A DNA stretch of 11,224 bases from the NCBI GenBank assembly GCA_024811115.1, contig JAKOGH010001145.1:1-11224 (forward strand), in the 5' to 3' direction. Positions 1 through 7,526 of this stretch are shown piece after piece. This stretch comes from Terana coerulea (Eukaryota > Basidiomycota > Agaricomycetes > Polyporales > Phanerochaetaceae). The notes under the pieces are model-generated. The model saw nothing but the letters and a program-made list of their open reading frames with translations. It did not search any database and was not told the DNA's origin. Made by a program: the position numbers and the translations under genes. Numbering within the stretch: position 1 is the first letter of the stretch; every line of letters begins with the position of its first letter.

Positions 1-465
1 TAGCTGAGAGAATTAGCGTCTTCCCCATCTTAGGTATCTCCATACATTACTTAACATTTCCTCTCTCCACCAGCCTTCCAGAGGACCCTACTAAATAACC
101 AGGTCCTAATCAAGCACTGATCTAACATGTCCTCATGAGCTTGCAAATCCCAAGCAGGGACTCTGCGGCCGCAGGCCGCGTCCCTGTAGTGTGCTAGGCT
201 CGAACCAGCCGCCCTGGCACGAAATAGTGACGTGGTAGATATTACCGTCGGTGACCCTCCCGTCGGTACGTTCACCTCTCTTCTGCTACCACGTAGACTG
301 GAAACGAGTCTAGTAGTGTGCTGGCTAAGCAATAATGACTCAGCGAATCCGAGTAAATAATGCTATAAAATAACGGAATAAAGGTACACACTTGACAACA
401 CATACATCATAAGCACACAAAGCGAGTGCAGCAGCCTGCCTGCATCTAGACTCCATAGAAATGTA
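1..465. other. Intergenic region downstream of the Nnf1-like gene
   Basis: I find no gene here. The right part is probably the 3' untranslated region of the minus-strand gene that stops at 466. Two small structures are visible. An inverted repeat, CGTGGTAG at 231-238 and CTACCACG at 286-293, encloses two GTCGGT copies. A near-direct repeat, GTAGTGTGCTAGGCT around 186-200 and GTAGTGTGCTGGCT around 313-326, lies either side of it. A 12-base palindrome CTGCGGCCGCAG is at about 161-172. None of these matches a structured RNA family I know. Confidence 0.5.
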
Positions 466-1287
466 TCATCGTAAAGCTGTACTACTGGAGGACTCTGCGG
501 TTTGGAGCGCCCAAGCTTGGATGTCTTCCATAGGAATTTCGTCCCACTTCGCCTGGGCCTGCCGCATTCGTCAAGCACAATAGTAGAAGAGACATTTCTG
601 GAACGCACCTTTTTCAAAATGTCAAGTAGTTGATTGCATTCATCGTCCGCCGCGTTGCTTGCTTTCACATTCGTTTGCATCTCTGTCTGAAGCTTCTGGT
701 TCCGCTGGTCGAGCTGTACGTAACCATTCGCGGGCTTGTGAGCGGGCTGTGCGTAGGGTAGAAGTGCGCGTACCTCTGCAAGTTGGGCCTTCAGCCTCTC
801 ACGCTCCTCTTCCAACAGCGGCACGATGTTGGCTCAGTGGCTACATCCGGCCGCAGATCCTCCCGCCACACATCAGCTCCCTCGTAACCCTCTTTTTCCG
901 TTGCCGTGCCTCCGTCACCACGCCATGAAGTCTGTCAAGGTTTGGCTTCACGTCCAGCTTCTTCAGCAGGTCTTCGCAGCCGTTCTGCTGAGCATCAGCT
1001 GAGGCCTCAACAAAGGTTCCAAGGTACATACTGTGATGAGGGACTCCATATGTTGCGCGACGGTGTTGAACACAGACGACGAGGCGTCTGGTTGCTCTTC
1101 ACACCAGAGGGAGAAACATTCCGTGAAGTCTTCGTAGCTAGTGTACACCTCGTCCCTCAGTTTGACGCAATGCTCTCCGCATAAGGCTTGACACGCACGT
1201 CCACTTATGCGCCGACCGTTGTATCGCGAGTTGCAAAGCGGAGTGGAAGTGAGTCCAGCGCTTGCTGGCCGCGACGGTGGAGGCCAT
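466..1287 (-). CDS. NNF1: Kinetochore protein Nnf1-like (MIND/Mis12 complex subunit)
   Basis: The start is ATG at 1287-1285 in the context GCCGCCATGG, and the stop is TGA at 468-466. Introns are 1138-1198 (GTGCGT...ACTAG), 988-1031 (GTATGT...CTCAG; an in-frame alternative acceptor is at 985) and 559-608 (GTGCGT...GGCAG). The spliced product is about 222 residues, close to known Nnf1/PMF1 proteins (roughly 200). Recognisable parts are KWTYEDFTECFSLWCEEQP, then a helical segment with VFNTVAQHMESLI, LHGVVTEARQRKK and ADVWREDLRPDVA, then a coiled coil (LLEEERERLKAQLAEV, LDQRNQKLQ) and a tail with KWDEIPMEDIQAW. The order fits Nnf1: an N-terminal helical head with a tryptophan/proline hinge, then a coiled coil joining Mis12, Dsn1 and Nsl1 at the inner kinetochore. 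Two frame breaks are needed, each one missing base: in the A run at 893-897 and near 820-826. Identity rests on recalled family pattern; another coiled-coil protein is possible. Confidence 0.68.
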
Positions 1288-1348
1288 GGCGGCAGGAGCC
1301 AAGTCGCGTCGCGCACGCGGTGTTCAGGGTCCCGCGGTGCACGCGAGC

Positions 1349-1556
1349 ATGGAAACCGCCGAATTACAGCCTAGTCGGGCTAAATGGTTCCCGCGCCACA
1401 AAGTGATGCCTATCACGAATCCAGCGCCGTACCTCAGGACTTGCACATGGACCATCACGACTTCGACCGCAATCACCTGCAGAACGCTGAAACACACGGA
1501 TGGATACCCCCGAAGTGTACGACAATCCAGTGGAGAACGCAAGCAATCGGGGCTAG
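1349..1556 (+). CDS. Small unrecognised gene divergent from Nnf1-like gene
   Basis: This is a plus-strand reading of about 69 residues from ATG 1349 to TAG 1554-1556. It needs one missing base near 1404 and one in the C run at 1507-1511. After those corrections the frame reads like real protein: AKWFPRHK, DAYHESSAVPQDLHMDHHDF, AETHGWIPPEVYDNP, then a stop. The product is small, soluble and rich in histidine and aspartate. I do not recognise the family. An in-frame upstream ATG at 1286 would give about 90 residues, but it overlaps the Nnf1-like start codon inside CCATGG (1284-1289), so 1349 is preferred. With that start, 61 bases separate the two divergent coding starts, so the promoter would be very compact and shared. 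It could also be the last exon of a longer gene. Confidence 0.45.
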
Positions 1557-1800
1557 CTAGCAAGCGTGGGTGTGGGACTTGCTTTGAGCCGCACTTGAAG
1601 CCGCGGCCCGAGTAGTGTCGGTGACCTACAAGCTTCTGTCAATTGTAGTGGGCAAGCTTCCCATCATCCCAGTGAGCGTCTCTGCAATTTTGTGCTGAGG
1701 TTGTGACATCCTTACGTTGCTTTCAGCGCTGTTGTCAGTATCAGTAAACGCCTCGACACCGTCCCCACGTTGTAGGCACGACTTGAGGGCTGCGGGCGAC
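1557..1800. other. Intergenic spacer between small gene and transposon-like element
   Basis: I see no gene here. It probably contains the 3' untranslated region of the small plus-strand gene. A long minus-strand open frame that crosses this stretch and runs into the repeat-rich element shows no protein-like pattern. Confidence 0.4.
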
Positions 1801-1803
1801 GTA

Positions 1804-1962
1804 CACAGCGTGTTGAGGTCATATTTCAACGCAGCTACGGAGTGGTTGCGCGGCCGTCTTTCAACCATGCCGCAGCGGTGGGTACGGTGCAGTGACGGAA
1901 CAGGTGTTTGGCCGGATTTCAACCAGTATTCCAACCAGTCCGCAGCTGCCAGATTTCAACCA
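1804..1962 (+). repeat. Left terminal and subterminal repeat region of the element
   Basis: It begins with the 18-base terminal repeat and contains four TTTCAAC units, one CCAACCAG variant and CTGCCAGAT at 1946-1954. Read on the minus strand it gives AATCTGGCAG, then CGGACTGGTTGGAAT, then CAACCACTCC, then TGACCTCAACACGCTGTG. This is the same order as in the right region on the plus strand. Confidence 0.55.
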
Positions 1963-2027
1963 TCTGGCACATGCGCTGCAAGACGGGTGCGAGACTGCTG
2001 CCAGGTGGCCTTGGCGCCCTCTTGACG

Positions 2028-2115
2028 CCCTCATTATAATTGTGCATAAATTCGTAATAAATCATAATATTAGCATAAAATCGTTTTATATTCATCCAGC
2101 CACTAGAATACTATA
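2028..2115. other. AT-rich patch inside the element
   Basis: A strongly A+T-biased stretch (for example ATAAATCATAATATTAGCAT) contrasts with the GC-rich surroundings. It lies just inside the left repeat region. I see no gene or structured motif in it. Confidence 0.45.
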
Positions 2116-2332
2116 CATTGAGATTACAGGGACTACATTGGGAGTATAGGAGAGAGCTAAATGTCACAAGAATGCATACAGCCCACCTTTGCCCTCTATG
2201 CCCTGCTGGAACTGCTCACTCACCTGCAGTCACCTCCCGGGGTTTGAGCAAAGCACACCTTCAGCTCAGCTTGAGTTGAGCTTGGTCAAAGATGGAACTG
2301 TGCATGATGATGAGGGAGCAACACTGTAAGAT

Positions 2333-2829
2333 CTGCAAAAACAAGTCAAATCAGCGCCATTGGCATTATCATATGTGACGCACCTCTTGAGCAGAGCCCA
2401 CATTCACTAATCTTCACACTATCCAAACTACATTCCATAAAGATTCGCACCTGACGAAAGGTGGGGTAAGTGAACAGGGACGGCCAAGGTACAAGAGCAA
2501 AGCGCGCGTACCGCTGTGACCGCCCCGAGGGTTTTCGACGCCGAAGGTCACTATATGCGTAACATAGTGAGAGAAAAGACCATGAAATATGAACATTTAA
2601 CTTACTGTGTACTATACACGCATTCTCTCGTGCTTTCTCTGCTGTTGTCGATGAGCTACATCACAACAAGCACCAAGCATGAGCTGCGCCACCTGGTGAG
2701 TACTTCTTCCTCGCTGAACTTGGACCTTTTAAGGACTGAGGACATACCATTCTTGACCCAGCTTTGTATCCGTTGTGGTGCGACGACGGGGGTGAGGTAG
2801 ATGGTGGACGGCATGGGCACAGTGGACAT
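2333..2829 (-). other. Possible small spliced gene or captured gene remnant
   Basis: A minus-strand ATG at 2829 follows a pyrimidine-rich leader (CTTCGTTCTCTCCTCG) and opens MSTVPMPSTIYLTPVV and then QRIQSWVKN. After that comes a canonical intron at 2693-2747 (GTATGT...TACTCACCAG). Further intron-like segments follow: about 2551-2605 or 2551-2619 (GTAAGT or GTGTAT...ATAG), 2451-2511 (GTACGC...TTTCGTCAG) and 2333-2383 (GTGCGT...GCTGAT...TTTTTGCAG). Exonic pieces such as VAQLMLGACCDVAH and LTFGVENPRGGHSG are plausible protein. A clean continuous frame is not obtained: one base has to be gained or lost after the first intron, and a stop comes early. I do not recognise the product. It lies wholly within the transposon-like element, so it may be a captured host gene fragment, a decayed element gene or a spliced non-coding transcript. 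Confidence 0.3.
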
Positions 2830-2993
2830 CGAGGAGAGAACGAAGAGTCCAAGGTGCAGCCAAGTACAGCCAGCCAGCCGCCTTGATCGGATTTAAACTC
2901 CGCAGCAGACTTTCTTAATAAGGCAGGCGATCAGTCCGAGAGATAAGATTGAGATGAGATTTACTCGGGGTGAAGGAACCAACCACCTTGCAG

Positions 2994-3169
2994 ACAATCT
3001 GGCAGACACTCTTCGGACTGGCTGAAATCTGGACTCAATAATTCACCAGCCCCGCAGCAATACTGCAGCCAGGGGTAATTCACGCGTCTGCCAGATAGCT
3101 ACAATACAGGCCCAGACACTATTTCAACCACCCCACACCTCCGCTGAAATTTGACCTCAACACGCTGTG
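2994..3169 (-). repeat. Right terminal and subterminal repeat region of the element
   Basis: It carries AATCTGGCAG (2996-3005), CGGACTGGCTGAAAT (3014-3028), CTGCCAGAT (3088-3096), TTTCAACCACCCC (3122-3134) and GCTGAAAT followed by TGACCTCAACACGCTGTG, ending at 3169. The blocks occur in the same order and at similar spacing as on the minus strand of the left region, so the two form a degenerate inverted repeat of about 160-175 bases flanking roughly 1 kb. Confidence 0.55.
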
Positions 3170-3172
3170 GTA

Positions 3173-3424
3173 AGCTGTGTTGTGCAAGGGATGAGTGAAT
3201 TCAAAGCGTTGGCTGTCAGATGCGGAAGGCAGTAGGCAAGCCGTAAGGGGAGGACGGGCAGGGTTCAACGTGATGGGTGCCTAGGTGCGTGGTTAATGGC
3301 CGTTAGTCTGGGCCGTTCCTTGACAGCGGATATTAGGGCGCTCCGCCACAATCGTCGACCCTCGCAAACCCCTGATAACAGCGTCCCCGCGCCCAGTCCG
3401 CCTGCTTGCCCTCCTCCAACCACC
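3173..3424. promoter_or_regulatory. Upstream region of the multi-pass membrane protein gene
   Basis: About 250 bases separate the right end of the transposon-like element from the ATG at 3425. The last 60 bases are rich in C and T (for example CCAGTCCGCCTGCTTGCCCT), as is common in fungal leaders. I see no clear TATA box. If the element inserted here, its right end now forms the far upstream part of this promoter. Confidence 0.35.
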
Positions 3425-4658
3425 ATGGGGGACCCGTTCCCCGTGGATGAAGCCCAGATCGTCGCCCTGTTCATGGAGGCCGTCGCGTACGGCGTCTACC
3501 TCGTCACTTTCGGCCTCTGCATGCGCGCGCTCTTCTGGGGCAAGGCGGGCAAGAAGGAGCGGTACAACTGGCCGCTGGCCGTCATCGCCTTCTCATGTTC
3601 GTCTTCGCGACGCTCGACGTCGCCTTTGGCCTGAAGCACAACCTCGACGCGTTCATCTTCTACCACGGACCTGGGGGCCCGGACGCGGAGTTCGAGAAGA
3701 TCTCGTATTGGGTCAATGTCATGAAGGTGCGTGGCGACAAATGGGCACTCGGTGCCGTAGCTGAATCACATCACATGAAGGTTGTCGATACCCAAGCGAT
3801 GACCCTCATTGGAGATGGCATGCTGGTATGTTCAGTTGCATAGCGTGGGAAGCGATTGACTCATGGACGGTTCAGATCTATCGATGTTTGGCTGTCTTCA
3901 CGTGGAGATGGATCGTCGTCGTCTTCCCGGTTCTTTTGTGGTTAGCCAACACGGCCGTCTCAATCCTCATCATATACATCACGGCAACGCTTCGCACAAA
4001 TACCCTCATAAACACCATCACGCTATCTCCACTCATTACCTCTTTCCTCGTACTCACTCTTGTAACTAACCTGCTGACAACTGGTAAGCCTGCGCTCAGT
4101 TGCCCCGGGGAACATATGCTGAATCATGGCCATAGGCTTGATCGTCTGGCGAATATGGCGCATTGACAGGGAGACCACACGATACTCTTCCGTGAAGTCG
4201 TCCAAACCATCCAGGCTTGGGAACGTCATCCGCCTCATCATCGAGTCCGGTCTCCTGTATACTACCCTCGTCCTGATCACATTTGGCACCCAACTCGCCG
4301 GCAGCAATGCCGTGTACGGCGTGTCTGAAGTGGTACGTGCACATTACGTCTTCTGCCACGCGCCAGCCTCACGACGCCGCTTCCCTAACAGATGGTCATC
4401 GTGGTCGGCATCTCCTTCAACCTCATCATCATCCGTGTCGACAAGGGCGTGGCCGCGGGCGAGACGTACAGCGATGCCCCCGCGAGCTCCATCGCGCTCG
4501 AGTTCAGCTCCACGAAGCCGGGCTCCCAGCACTCTGCGTCCGGCGTGGAAGTCATGGTCTCGAGGGTCGTGGACTGCGACGTCTCCGGGTACGGTCAGGA
4601 GGCTGTCACGCTGGAGGCTCTCGAGAGCGGCTCCAAAGGACATTGGGAAGCCGTCTAG
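3425..4658 (+). CDS. Orphan multi-pass (about seven-helix) membrane protein, agaricomycete type
   Basis: The start is ATG 3425 (CACCATGG), the first in frame; the stop is TAG 4656-4658. Introns are 3727-3780 (GTGCGT...TGAAG), 3826-3875 (GTATGT...TTCAG), 4084-4135 (GTAAGC...CATAG) and 4333-4391 (GTACGT...CTAACAG). One base is missing near 3593, where the frame changes inside the second helix (AVIAF to MFVFATLDVAFGL). The corrected product is about 339 residues. Hydrophobic segments are VALFMEAVAYGVYLVTF, the AVIAF/MFVFATLDV helix, a segment around IGDGMLIYRCLAVF, VVVFPVLLWLANTAVSILII, a stretch ending FLVLTLVTNLL, ESGLLYTTLVLITF and VIVVGISFNLIIIRVD. A polar, acidic tail follows. The IGDG..IYRC and GISFNLIIIRVD signatures are, from memory, typical of a large uncharacterised family in mushroom-forming fungi. 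Topology suggests a receptor or sensor, but I can assign no ligand or partner. Confidence 0.75.
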
Positions 4659-4792
4659 CCCCTACGATCGCCTCGCACACACTACGCGGACATTGCTATC
4701 GTTTTTGCTGTATACGGCTATCCCTCGCTGTTGTTGTACCACGCACCGTGTAGACTACTAACCGACCTTGCTGACATAATACCTAGTATACC

Positions 4793-5016
4793 CGCTGCTG
4801 GGCAGGGCACCGAGCGTTGATACTGCCTGTGTCTAGAGGGCTTCCATGATGATGATAGCCTTGAAGATGGCTTTGGCAACATTTAATTTCCTGGTTCCGC
4901 CTCGCGATGAACTCAATCAGCTCGCTTAGTATATGTGGTCGAAATTGGAGCGCCGATGTTCGTTTTAACCTCTACGACGACAATCGTGCGCCAGCTGCTG
5001 CCCGTTCTTACGCATC
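4793..5016 (+). promoter_or_regulatory. Upstream region copy 1 (first F-box-like paralog)
   Basis: This contains TGTCTAGAGGGCTT, then CATTTAAT (4880-4887) at a TATA-like position about 130 bases before the start codon, then GAACTCAATCAG (4909-4920) followed by CTCGCTTA. The same series recurs upstream of the second paralog (TATTTAAA, GAACTCAATCGG at 6423-6434) and once more at 6140-6300. Conservation across the copies marks it as the duplicated promoter. The preceding 130 bases after the membrane-protein stop hold nothing recognisable. Confidence 0.5.
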
Positions 5017-6055
5017 ATGGCGCAGGAACCATGGAGAATGTGAGTACTGACCTCAGGATACATATGAAGTGTATGGCCTGATCAGCCGTGTGCTTCAGAA
5101 TCAACCTCGACAAACAAGAAGTGATACTTGTTGGACAGAACTCGGACAAGATCATCCTCAACAACGAGGAGGTGTCCAGCAATTTCCTCGCGCGGTTACT
5201 CACCACGCCGGTTTTCATGTCTCTAACTGAGGTCCTGGCGACGCGGTAAGCCTCCGCGCCCTGCTCGACCCGCACGCATATGCATCGCACTCACACGCGT
5301 CCCGACGCGCCTTCCAGCAAGCCCCGTGCGCTGAGCGCAGACGACCCCAGGCCGATGGGCCTCCCCGCAGAGCTTATCATCCTCATCTTCAACGCGATCC
5401 CCACCCTGCGCGACGCCACCGCCCTGGGCATCACCAACTCGACCCTGCTCGCCCTCGGCTACCGCCGCATCGCGGCGCTCACGCTGCAGACGTGGGCGCC
5501 CTGGGCGGGCGACCGCCTCATCTGCCTCCCGCCCGCCACCGGCCCCGGCCCCGCGCTGCACGCCGGCCTCCCGCCCCGCCTCCTCGCCGACGCCGCGCTC
5601 GCCGCGACGCTCGAGCACAGAGCAGCGCCGTGCTGTCGGCGCGCGCCGCCGCGTACCGGACGTACGGCCGTGACCCGGGCGCGCGCTTCGCGGTCCTCCG
5701 CCGTCCGCGCGCGCTCCGCCGCACGGCGCCCGCGTTCGACTGGCCGCGCTTCGGCGGCGTCGCGCTCGCGGACTACCCCGCGGACCGCGTGTGGGCGGCG
5801 TGCAACCGTCGCGGCGGCAGTACGTGCGGCTGCGCACGACGCCGGACGCGGGCGCGCTCGCGTACGAGGACGTGTTCATCTACGAGTGCGGGAAGCCGCT
5901 GTACGCTGCTGCGCTGGATGGAGGGCGCGGAGGGGCCGTGGGCGGGCGATCGGATCCGGGTCACGACGTTGGAGAGGCTGGAGGCGGAGGTGGGGCCGGA
6001 GGAGTGGCGGGAGTGGCGGGATTTGCTGCAGGGTAGGGTTATACCCCCGGCCTGA
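5017..6055 (+). CDS. F-box-like orphan protein, paralog A
   Basis: The start is ATG 5017; introns are 5040-5098 (GTGAGT...TTCAG) and 5246-5317 (GTAAGC...TCCAG); the stop is TGA 6053-6055. Corrected length is about 303 residues. The N-terminus has WRIINLDKQEVILVG and LARLLTTPVF, followed by an F-box-like motif MGLPAELIILIFNAIP (LPxELxxxIF pattern), then ITNSTLLALGYRRI and APWAGDRLICL. The C-terminal half has FDWPRFGGVALADYP, RRQYVRL and EGPWAGDRIRVTTLERLE, so the W-A-G-D-R motif occurs twice. The frame breaks near 5620 (one base), 5807 (one base) and 5904 (two bases); the second paralog confirms the intended frame each time. F-box proteins usually present targets to SCF ubiquitin ligases, but no substrate domain is recognised here and that role is inference. 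From memory, the layout resembles a lineage-specific orphan family of mushroom-forming fungi. The 3' half is extremely GC-rich compared with paralog B. Confidence 0.65.
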
Positions 6056-6139
6056 ATTCTAGAGACTGCTGCGTTAGGGTAGCAATAGCAAGGCTATGAC
6101 GCGAAGAGTTTCCTGCAAATTACCATGGTGCTGTCTGCG

Positions 6140-6300
6140 TTGTCTGCAGGGCTTTAGCGATGATTGTGCTTAGCCATGCATATGATGGCGGCATGCAGAT
6201 GTCCATGCGATTCTCTAGCTTCTTGCATGAACTTACTCAGTTCGCTTACAGTTCAAACTGAAGCACTCATGATGCTCATGTATTTCGGCGAGCGTCTGTT
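6140..6300 (+). promoter_or_regulatory. Orphan copy of the paralog upstream region
   Basis: The sequence downstream of paralog A repeats the promoter of the pair: TGTCTGCAGGGCTTTAGCGA resembles TGTCTAGAGGGCTT of copy 1. GAACTTACTCAGTTCGCTTA (6229-6248), then TTCAAACTGAAGC, resembles GAACTCAATCGGTTCACTTC and TTCAAACTAAAGC of copy 2 (6423 onward). No F-box-like coding sequence follows it before the next promoter copy begins. It is either a remnant of a third gene that was lost or a by-product of unequal recombination. Confidence 0.5.
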
Positions 6301-6494
6301 CTCAAGCTCTCCGCGCCTGCAATGAGAAATTGACCATGGTCCTCCTCAAACCGCAAAACACTGACTGCGGTATAATTTGTGGTCCACATTGCGCTGAATC
6401 TATTTAAAGCTCCTCCTCGTGTGAACTCAATCGGTTCACTTCACTTGATTCAAACTAAAGCGCTCAGGTTGTTCGGTTTGACCATCAGGACGAG
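6301..6494 (+). promoter_or_regulatory. Upstream region copy 2 (second F-box-like paralog)
   Basis: TATTTAAA (6401-6408) is a TATA-like box about 90 bases upstream of the ATG at 6495. It is followed by CTCCTCCTCGTGTGAACTC and GAACTCAATCGG (6423-6434), aligning with copy 1. The stretch 6056-6139, between paralog A and the orphan copy, shows nothing recognisable. Confidence 0.45.
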
Positions 6495-7524
6495 ATGCCG
6501 CGGAAATAATACTGGAGATTGTGAGTTATGACCTTGGGATAATACGTATGCAGTGTCTGGTCTGACGCATTATATACTTTAGAGTTGATCTCGACAAACG
6601 AGAAGTGATACTTATTAGAGAGAACCGCGGGGATGGTGCTATGCTCAGCTACTACGAGGCTGGTAACATATTTTCACGGCTATTTACTACGCCTGTAAAT
6701 ATGCATTTAGCTATGTTTTGGCCTTGTGGTGAGCCTCGATTGTCTCACTTGGGCGCTTTGTGCTCACAGCGTTCATGGACTGTCATCCAGCAAGCCGCAT
6801 GCGATGAGGGAGCAGAACCCAAGCCCATGGGTTTACCCACAGAGCTCATCTTCCTCATCTTCGACGCGATCCCAACCCTGCGGGACGCAATTAGCTCTGG
6901 GTATCACCAACTCGACCCTGCTGTCCCTCGGCTACCGCCGCATCGAGGAGCTCACGCTGCAGACCTGGGCGCCCTGGGCGGGCGACCGCCTCATCTGCCT
7001 CCTTCCCCAACCGACACCCGCCGGCACGCCAGCCTCCACCCTGCCTTCTCGCAGACACCGCGCTTCTGGCCGCGCTCGGCTCACACCCAAACGGCGCAGT
7101 GCTCGCGCAGCACGCGGCGGCGTACCCGATTTATAGCATCCAGCTGGCCTTCCCGCACATTCCGCCCTCCGTGTGCATGGTCCGCCACCGGGCATCCGCG
7201 TTCGACTGGCCGCGCGTCGGCGACGTCGCGTTTGCGGACTATCCCTCGCATCTGACGTGGGCGGTGTGCGACCTCTCGCGGCGGCAGTACGTACGGCTCC
7301 CTGAGAACTCAATCAATGTAGAGCCTTCGTTCGTGACGGCTTTTAGCCACGGACTTGGGAAGTACATCTTTCCGCTGTTATGCTGGACGACAACAGAGGA
7401 GGGACCGTGGGCTGGCAACCGCATCAAAATCACGGCTTTGGAAAAACTGGAGGTAGAAGTGGGGCCGGAGGAGTGGAAGAAATGGTGCGATTTTCAAGCG
7501 AAAGATTACAAGCAAGAAGAGTAG
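6495..7524 (+). pseudogene. F-box-like orphan protein, paralog B (broken as read)
   Basis: This is colinear with paralog A and shares its intron positions: 6521-6582 (GTGAGT...TTTAG) and about 6729-6790 (GTGAGC...TCCAG). Segments are YWRLVDLDKREVILI, FSRLFTTPVN, an F-box-like MGLPTELIFLIFDAIP, ITNSTLLSLGYRRI, APWAGDRLICL, LLADTALLAALGSH, FDWPRVGDVAFADYP, SRRQYVRL and EGPWAGNRIKITALEKLE, ending at TAG 7522-7524. The aligned start ATG 6495 is followed by TAA at 6507-6509 in the frame that leads into the conserved WR residues. The frame also breaks between 6722 and 6835, near 6892 and near 7044. The 7099-7524 part is fully open. Because intact genes in this window also show frame breaks, real inactivation is not proven; the early stop is the best argument for it. 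Coding sequence is visibly less GC-rich than in paralog A. It may be a functional gene with assembly errors. Confidence 0.55.
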
Positions 7525-7526
7525 AA

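Larger units (their letters stand above)
1801..3172. mobile_element. Non-autonomous CACTA/EnSpm-like DNA transposon relic
   Basis: The proposed element spans 1804-3169. Its left end reads CACAGCGTGTTGAGGTCA (1804-1821). The reverse complement of its right end (3169-3152) gives the same 18 bases, and similarity continues more weakly inward. GTA lies directly outside both ends (1801-1803 and 3170-3172), consistent with a 3-base target duplication. Inside each end are short repeats in both orientations: TTTCAAC at 1824, 1859, 1917, 1954 and 3122, a variant CCAACCAG at 1931, GCTGAAAT at 3022 and 3143, and CTGCCAGAT at 1946 and 3088, inverted at 2997. A 3-base duplication, termini starting CAC and subterminal repeat arrays are the known hallmarks of the CACTA/EnSpm superfamily. 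No transposase is visible, so the copy would depend on another element. A chance inverted pair of some other repeat family is the main alternative. Confidence 0.5.

Noticed and set aside
180..300. Possible tRNA or SINE on the minus strand, with a B-box-like GGTTCGAGCCT and a good T-stem (GCTGG/CTAGC)
   Set aside because: The 3' acceptor strand ACACTAC has no partner at the right distance, the A-box-like TAGCAGAAGAGAGG is poorly placed, and no anticodon arm is found.
963..1316. Single-exon reading of the Nnf1-like region on the minus strand
   Set aside because: It reads through two canonical introns (1138-1198 and 988-1031); splicing gives a far better protein and joins exons in the expected order.
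2881..2940. A tRNA-like stretch around GGATTTAAACTCCGCAGC, reading as a T-arm on the minus strand
   Set aside because: Only four stem pairs form around the loop, the loop is not TTCRANY, and no acceptor stem or anticodon arm can be drawn.
5223..5879. 218-codon minus-strand open frame across paralog A
   Set aside because: It is the antisense shadow of extremely GC-rich coding sequence: arginine/glycine/alanine-rich, without family pattern.
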